Assembly: GCF_946479715.1 (NCBI RefSeq)
Contig: NZ_CAMLHF010000055.1
Span: 1-27,358 of the forward strand
Direction of reading: 5' to 3'
Origin: an uncultured Pedobacter sp.
GTDB lineage: Bacteria > Bacteroidota > Bacteroidia > Sphingobacteriales > Sphingobacteriaceae
DNA: 27,358 nt
In this document: piece after piece, positions 23,091 through 27,358 of the stretch
Numbering within the stretch: position 1 is the stretch's first letter
Layout of the letters: each line of letters opens with the position of its first letter
Position numbers and translations under genes: made by a program
The notes under the pieces: model-generated
What the model was told of the DNA's origin: nothing
Databases searched by the model: none
What the model saw: only the letters and a program-made list of their open reading frames with translations

Positions 23091-25490
23091 TTAGTTAGAA
23101 ACATCGTCATTTTTAATTCCTCTTCTGGTTTTTCTAACCTCATCTTTTAGCCTGCCAAAATTATAGTTTAAACTGATCCTGTATGAGCGAAGATAAGATT
23201 GGTTGTTGCTTAACTCTGTAAAATCGAATCCGGTGGTAGTGGTTCTAAGCGTCCTGAATTTATGAAAGGGGTTATTCAATGCTGCTGTTAAACTCAGCTT
23301 TCCTTTGATGAGTTCATGGCTGCTGCTGAAACTGGTGTTTACTTGCCCTTGAGTTATAGATTGAAACGTTTTAGATGCAGGGTTTTTCCCAATTACACTG
23401 AGGTTTGCGCCCAATCTCCACTTTGGCGTTGGACGATATCCGCTAGTTAAGGTAAAATTGTAAAACAAATCTTTAGAATGTGGTATCACATTTCCTTCAG
23501 TTTTAATATCCAAATAATTAAAGCTTCCATTAAAATTAAAGTTTAGATTCCTGGTTGCCGTATATCCAAGATTGAGATCTGCTGCCAGAACAGAGCCTTT
23601 TCCAATGTTAGCAAATGTATTTCTGGTAATTCCAGACGTGGGATCATAAGTGAAAATTCTGAAATCCAGATTGTTAAATAATGAATAAGCTAATCCAAGA
23701 TTAATAGAAACTTTACCATTGTGGTTATATCCGGCAAGTATATTGTTAACAGACGAGGGCATAAGGTTGGGGTTGCCGGTTGATTCTGTATTTGGGTTAC
23801 TTCTGTCTACAAAAGGGTTAAGTCTGTTTATGCCTGGGCGTCTTAACCGCTGTGAAAACCCAAAACTAACGTTATCACCCCCCTTTAGCTGATAAGCAAT
23901 GGATAAAGAGGGAATCAGGTTTAAATAATCCTGAGAAATATCACCATCTACAATGGTTTGCTCCGCACGCAATCCAGCCTTTATCCCAATGTTCTTTCCA
24001 TAATTGTATGCTATTGAAGTATAGGCAGAAAACACATCCTGAGAGATCTCAAAATCATTAGCCTGAAACTGAGCTGCAGAATAATCAAAATTACTGCTGT
24101 TGTTTCTAAGGATAGCCTTAATGCCCGATTCTAGTCCCCAGTTTTTAAACTTATCTGAGTAGTCGGCCTGTGCAGTATGCTCATTTGAACCGGCGTGATT
24201 ATTTTGCAGAAATCCGGAATAGGGGTAGTTGGTTATTTGACTAAGAATGAGGTTATTTTCGTCGTCACTATTAAAAGTTGTATAGCGGTAAGATAGGGTT
24301 AGCGCCCTTGTCTTCTTTGATTTTGAAGAGATCTGATAGTTAACTGAGGCATCTATATAGTCGCTATTACCCTCATAAGCATTTTGTATGTGATAGCCTT
24401 GTAGCAAGTCACCATTTTGAGTGAGCGATGAGACTTGGTTACTAAGTTGGGAATTTTTGTTACCATTAAGATTGATCTGAGCAGATAGGAGCTGTAAAGG
24501 GGTGATTTCATAGCTCACATCGGTACCCAGATATCCGGTTCTGCCGTCGGATTTATTATTGCCATCCTGAATTAAGGTTTTAGGATCATCACCGAAATCA
24601 TTTCTAACCAAATTATTTATTGTGGCCGGGGTTTTTGAAAGAGAGCCACCAGTGAATACCGAAGCGATAAGTTTACCTGATTTAAAATTGAAAGACCCAC
24701 CAGCGCCCGGGCCACCAGCTGGAAAACTTTCATTGAAGTTTAGTGAACCGTTATATCCGTCGGCAGGTTTTTTGTTAGTTACAATATTGATGATTCCTGC
24801 AAATCCTTCTGCATCATATTTTGCTGGTGGATTGGTGATTACCTCGATCTTCTCAATAGTTGATGCAGGCATGCTACGTAACACTTCCTTAGGGTTATTT
24901 TCGATCATACCGGAAGGCCTGCCATTGATAAAGATTTTAAAACTAGTGCTATTTTTAAGCCTTATGTTCTGCTCTGCATCTAGCGATACAAAAGGAATTT
25001 TGCGCATCATTTCCAGTACACTGTTCCCTTTACTATCTGGATCGGCCTGTAGGTCGTATACAAGCCTGTCTATCTCTTGAGTGACTATTGGTTTGCTACC
25101 GGTAATATTTACCCCTTTTAATTGTTTGGCGTCTGGTGATAGTAGGACTAAACCCTGATTAACCAGCCGTTTCGTAGTATCCTGAAGTGATATTGCAAGT
25201 GTTTTAGGTCTATAACCAACACTTACTATTTCAAGTTTGTATGTTCCAGACGGGATTTGACTTAGTGTAAATATACCAGTGCTGTCACTTATCCCTGTTT
25301 TAACAATTGCATTTGTTGTACTAATAATGTTGATTGTAGCCCAGCCAGCTGGTTTTTTACTAACAGAATCTATAAGTTTTCCGCTTACAGAGAAATTGGG
25401 TGCTAAGGTTTGTGCAGCGGATTGATTATAGCTTGTTATGATGGCGAAAAAGCCTATGATAAGCAGTAAACGTAGTTGAAGGTTTTTCAT
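23091..25490 (-). CDS. TonB-receptor-like outer-membrane beta-barrel protein (PF14905-like)
   Basis: A 799-residue outer-membrane protein. The order is: signal peptide (1-26, ending AAQ); a carboxypeptidase-regulatory-like beta domain (about 32-115, 'SGKLIDSVSKKPAGWATINI... SGTYKLEIVSVGYRPKT'); a plug-like domain (about 125-235, 'RLVYDLQADPDSKGNSVLEMMRKIPFV... IFINGRPS... IEKIEVITNPPAKYDAEGFAGIINIV'); and a long barrel to the C-terminus (last strand SYRISLNYNFG followed by a charged tail). This matches the Bacteroidetes outer-membrane beta-barrel family rather than SusC. The longer ATG at 25532 lacks a signal peptide at its front, so 25490 is chosen. It precedes the MFS pump on the same strand by 44 bases. 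Confidence 0.92.
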   Translation of the reverse strand: MKNLQLRLLLIIGFFAIITSYNQSAAQTLAPNFSVSGKLIDSVSKKPAGWATINIISTTNAIVKTGISDSTGIFTLSQIPSGTYKLEIVSVGYRPKTLAISLQDTTKRLVNQGLVLLSPDAKQLKGVNITGSKPIVTQEIDRLVYDLQADPDSKGNSVLEMMRKIPFVSLDAEQNIRLKNSTSFKIFINGRPSGMIENNPKEVLRSMPASTIEKIEVITNPPAKYDAEGFAGIINIVTNKKPADGYNGSLNFNESFPAGGPGAGGSFNFKSGKLIASVFTGGSLSKTPATINNLVRNDFGDDPKTLIQDGNNKSDGRTGYLGTDVSYEITPLQLLSAQINLNGNKNSQLSNQVSSLTQNGDLLQGYHIQNAYEGNSDYIDASVNYQISSKSKKTRALTLSYRYTTFNSDDENNLILSQITNYPYSGFLQNNHAGSNEHTAQADYSDKFKNWGLESGIKAILRNNSSNFDYSAAQFQANDFEISQDVFSAYTSIAYNYGKNIGIKAGLRAEQTIVDGDISQDYLNLIPSLSIAYQLKGGDNVSFGFSQRLRRPGINRLNPFVDRSNPNTESTGNPNLMPSSVNNILAGYNHNGKVSINLGLAYSLFNNLDFRIFTYDPTSGITRNTFANIGKGSVLAADLNLGYTATRNLNFNFNGSFNYLDIKTEGNVIPHSKDLFYNFTLTSGYRPTPKWRLGANLSVIGKNPASKTFQSITQGQVNTSFSSSHELIKGKLSLTAALNNPFHKFRTLRTTTTGFDFTELSNNQSYLRSYRISLNYNFGRLKDEVRKTRRGIKNDDVSN

Positions 25491-25601
25491 GAGTCTTGAT
25501 TTTTGGAGCGCTTTAGGATCTGGACAGTGCATAGCTTTCCCATTAGCCTTAAAGACTTTTTTTTTGTGATCAGTAATTTAAAGAAGTAGGATTAGCTTGT
25601 T

Positions 25602-25946
25602 TTAGCTTTGGTCTTTTTCAGATTTCCTTACGAGGAAGTAATAAGAAAGGAAACCGGCGGCAATAAAGATCATTTCAATTCCGTAAGGGAGGGGCGAATC
25701 TACCTGGGCATCGGGAATGTAATTGATAACCACTAAGCCTATTCCGCCAAAGAAAAGAATAAGACCCCATTTAAGTACTGCGATTTTGTGGTTAAATGAT
25801 TGGCCAAGTGAGTTTAGTATTTCTGGATTTGTTAGTCCTGAATTGATCAGACGATTCTTTAAAATGAAGTTGAGAATGGCAATTACAATGATTGCTGTAA
25901 TAATGAATAGTGATATTGAGATTGTTATACTTTCTATATGGTCCAT
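25602..25946 (-). CDS. Three-helix inner-membrane protein (DUF6249-like)
   Basis: A 114-residue protein from ATG 25946 (MDHIESITISISLF); a longer TTG start at 25979 is rejected because the promoter -10 element lies there. Three membrane helices: about 8-29, 56-77 and 88-107, with short loops and a charged C-terminus (KSEKDQS). It resembles small membrane proteins (DUF6249-like) that sit beside ECF sigma genes in Pedobacter and relatives. It diverges from the ECF sigma gene and carries an identical promoter pattern facing it, so it is probably a member of the sigma regulon and might sense membrane state. Function unknown. The downstream barrel/MFS genes start 111 bases further on, possibly co-transcribed. 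Confidence 0.75.
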   Translation of the reverse strand: MDHIESITISISLFIITAIIVIAILNFILKNRLINSGLTNPEILNSLGQSFNHKIAVLKWGLILFFGGIGLVVINYIPDAQVDSPLPYGIEMIFIAAGFLSYYFLVRKSEKDQS

Positions 25947-25978
25947 GATGTCTGTTTTTAAATGTGATTTGTTGCCCA

Positions 25979-26009
25979 AGTAGACACGCTTGCCAATAAA
26001 AAGGTTGCA
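25979..26009 (-). promoter_or_regulatory. Putative ECF-sigma promoter for the three-helix protein
   Basis: On the minus strand TGCAAC (26009-26004), 17 bases, TGTCTACT (25986-25979). The same two boxes with the same 17-base spacing occur on the plus strand at 26053-26083 before the ECF sigma gene. TGCAAC with a GTCTA-type -10 fits ECF promoters in general. The start would be near 25973, about 27 bases before ATG 25946. Confidence 0.75.
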
Positions 26010-26052
26010 GAAAAATACATCTTTTTAAAATTATTATTTTTTTTGTGAAAAC

Positions 26053-26083
26053 TGCAACATTACAAAGCATCCTGTTGTCTACT
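26053..26083 (+). promoter_or_regulatory. Putative autoregulatory ECF-sigma promoter
   Basis: TGCAAC (26053-26058), 17 bases, TGTCTACT (26076-26083), identical in both boxes and spacing to the pattern on the other strand at 26009-25979. The ATG of the sigma gene follows at 26089, only 5 bases after the -10 box, so the transcript would be leaderless or nearly so. Confidence 0.75.
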
Positions 26084-26088
26084 ATACG

Positions 26089-26649
26089 ATGTTAAATGAA
26101 AAGGAACTAGTTGCCAAAATATTGCGAGGCGATGCAAGAGCATTTGAAGCTCTGGTTAAGCAGTATGAGAAACTTGTATTTCATGTAACAAGCAGGTTAA
26201 TTAAAAACGATGAGGATGCGACTGATATTTGTCAGGAGGTTTTTATAAAGGTATATCAGGGATTGAACAAATTTGGTTTTCAATCTAAACTGAGCACCTG
26301 GATAGCCCGAATTGCTTACCTGACTTCTATTAACCACCTAAGGAAATATAAACAGGAACTGCAAAAGACGAGTGCTGCAGATGATGTTGAAATAGATAAC
26401 TATCACTTTAGCGAGGAAACACCAGAGCGACTTATGATTAAAAAGGATGTTGCCGCTTATGTGCAACATTTGTTGCAACAACTACCTTTGCAGTACCGCT
26501 CAGTTCTTACCTTGTTTCATTTGGAAGAGTTTAGTTATCTCGAAATACAGGAGATTACAGGAATGCCTGAAGGAACTATCAAAAATTATTTGTTCAGAGC
26601 AAAGAAATTATTGAAAGAAAAATTGAAAATTTATTTAATAAATGAATGA
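26089..26649 (+). CDS. ECF-family RNA polymerase sigma factor
   Basis: A 186-residue sigma factor of ECF length. Region 2 is about 20-90 ('FEALVKQYEKLVFHVTSRLIKNDEDATDICQEVFIKVYQGL', then 'FQSKLSTWIARIAYLTSINHLRKYKQ'). Region 4 is about 125-180 ('LLQQLPLQYRSVLTLFHLEEFSYLEIQEITGMPEGTIKNYLFRAKKLLKEKL'). It probably recognises TGCAAC-N17-TGTCTACT, found before itself and before the divergent membrane gene. It overlaps the following small membrane gene by 8 bases, so the two are translationally coupled. The ATG at 26089 is the only Met at the N-terminus; a start further downstream would cut into region 2. Confidence 0.94.
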   Translation: MLNEKELVAKILRGDARAFEALVKQYEKLVFHVTSRLIKNDEDATDICQEVFIKVYQGLNKFGFQSKLSTWIARIAYLTSINHLRKYKQELQKTSAADDVEIDNYHFSEETPERLMIKKDVAAYVQHLLQQLPLQYRSVLTLFHLEEFSYLEIQEITGMPEGTIKNYLFRAKKLLKEKLKIYLINE

Positions 26650-27010
26650 TATGGAAGCGAATGAGAACAGAGATGACAAAAGGGATCAGAAGCTGGAAGA
26701 ATTATTAGCCACTGCACTGAAAAGTGAACCTGTGAGCAGCTTGCCTTATGGATTTGCTGCGATGGTTACCAGGAACGTTTTTGCCCAAAAGGTTAAGCCA
26801 TTTGGTGTTAAAACTTATGTGCTTGTTTTTATGGTTATTCTGGGTATTGTAGCATTTTCGCTTGTTTTATTGTCGTTCTTTAATCCACAACTGACTGCAA
26901 GTTTACTTTCTATGATTAAACTTGGCAGGTATATTCTTGCTTTTATTGTGTTAAGCTTCTTTTTAATTGAATATATTGATCAAAAGTGGGTGAGAGCTTC
27001 GCAAATGTGA
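26642..27010 (+). CDS. Small two-helix membrane protein, likely anti-sigma partner
   Basis: A 122-residue protein overlapping the sigma gene by 8 bases (ATG 26642; ATG 26651 is an alternative). The N-terminal cytoplasmic part (1-57) is charged and helical, with 'KLEELLATALKSEP... LPYGFAAMVTRNVFAQKV', a pattern often seen in the short membrane partners of Bacteroidetes ECF sigma factors. Two membrane helices follow (about 58-80 and 93-112). There is no zinc-binding HxxxCxxC motif of classical anti-sigma domains, so the regulator role is inferred from position and layout. Confidence 0.8.
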   Translation: MNDMEANENRDDKRDQKLEELLATALKSEPVSSLPYGFAAMVTRNVFAQKVKPFGVKTYVLVFMVILGIVAFSLVLLSFFNPQLTASLLSMIKLGRYILAFIVLSFFLIEYIDQKWVRASQM

Positions 27011-27021
27011 TGAAAGTATAA

Positions 27022-27358
27022 TCAGGCACCTCCGTTAACAAAGAAGCTGAAGCAATCATTTGTGGCAAGGTTAATATGTACACTGAAATAATTGTTTCCG
27101 CCATCCTTAAATGCTATTATTTCTTTCTTCCAGGTTTCATCTTTAGGGACAGCACTTTTAATAAAACAGTTTAAAAGAATAACCTTTTCGCCCATTTTAT
27201 TTTTGTAGCCAAGATATTGTCTGAAATATTCAGAAGGGGCCTGGATTCTGGTAGAATCTACAATGACGCCATCTTTGTCGATTTTACTTGTTTTTAAGCA
27301 CATTTTAAAAATGCGCTCCGCACTTTCAATATCCTGAACAGTGGGCATAAATTGGACA
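27022..27358 (-). CDS. Hypothetical protein, N-terminus cut by the right edge (partial)
   Basis: The minus frame has a stop at 27022 and stays open to the right edge. An ATG at 27348 (MPTVQDIESAERIFKMCLKTS) would give 108 residues, but the open codons before it (VQF) and the mature-looking sequence suggest a longer protein with an export signal outside the window. The body has 'APSEYFRQYLGYKNKMGEKVILLNCF' (about 38-63 from that ATG) and 'EIIAFKDGGNNYFSVHINLATNDCFSFFVNGGA' at the end, a compact alpha+beta domain. No known family was recognised. It is tail to tail with the sigma partner gene, 11 bases apart. Confidence 0.65.
   Translation of the reverse strand, partial: VQFMPTVQDIESAERIFKMCLKTSKIDKDGVIVDSTRIQAPSEYFRQYLGYKNKMGEKVILLNCFIKSAVPKDETWKKEIIAFKDGGNNYFSVHINLATNDCFSFFVNGGA

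Noticed and set aside
24622..25080. 152-codon plus-strand frame antisense to the barrel gene
   Set aside because: Shadow of the plug region; Pro- and Ser-rich low-complexity translation.

Overview
The window looks like chromosomal DNA from a Bacteroidetes bacterium, most likely Sphingobacteriaceae (Pedobacter-like). The evidence is moderately AT-rich sequence, many signal peptides ending in SQ or AQ, an outer-membrane beta-barrel of the PF14905-like class, a DUF4397 lipoprotein, two ECF sigma loci with short membrane partners, and promoters matching the Bacteroidetes TTTG/TAnnTTTG pattern. No rRNA, tRNA, CRISPR array or complete insertion sequence was seen. Genes are dense, with no gene-free stretch above 300 bases; the longest gaps, 14769-15041 (AT-rich, promoter) and 6848-7115 (repeat element, promoter, hairpin), are described below.

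Layout. 1-743 (minus) is the N-terminus of a large secreted protein, probably alpha-2-macroglobulin family, cut by the left edge. A palindromic interspersed repeat (820-914) precedes a secreted propeller-like protein (970-2148), whose 3' end overlaps a convergent GNAT acetyltransferase. 2718-6847 is an envelope peptide-degrading group: an M20 amidohydrolase and a class C beta-lactamase-like serine hydrolase in an overlapping pair, facing a YkfC-like NlpC/P60 peptidase. A second, composite copy of the repeat lies at 6935-7078. Then come an alpha/beta-hydrolase lipoprotein, a PD-(D/E)XK nuclease/transposase-family protein, a SAM methyltransferase, a secreted TlpA-like thioredoxin protein, a polytopic patatin-like protein and a GyrI-like protein.

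14965-15813 holds a small AT-rich operon that looks like a toxin-antitoxin pair: a 57-residue protein, 7 bases, then a 196-residue protein with an ADP-ribosyltransferase-like appearance, under a near-perfect Bacteroidetes promoter. 15845-17534 is an ECF sigma factor overlapping a membrane-anchored beta-barrel protein. A DUF4397 lipoprotein and an unrecognised 163-residue protein diverge around a 16-bp perfect palindrome. 19083-21658 is a tight three-gene cassette: a peptidoglycan-binding plus CHAP-like hydrolase without a signal peptide, an unrecognised beta-rich protein, and an exported barrel-like protein with a helical insertion.

The right end carries a DHA2-type MFS pump with an outer-membrane barrel receptor, a three-helix membrane protein divergent from an ECF sigma factor with a likely membrane regulator, and a partial gene at the edge. 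The divergent intergenic region contains the same promoter-like pattern, TGCAAC-N17-TGTCTACT, on both strands facing outward. This is good sequence evidence for an autoregulated ECF switch that drives both directions.

The best candidates for something undescribed are the ART-like pair (15042-15813), the CHAP/barrel cassette (19083-21658) and the bidirectional ECF promoter (25979-26083).
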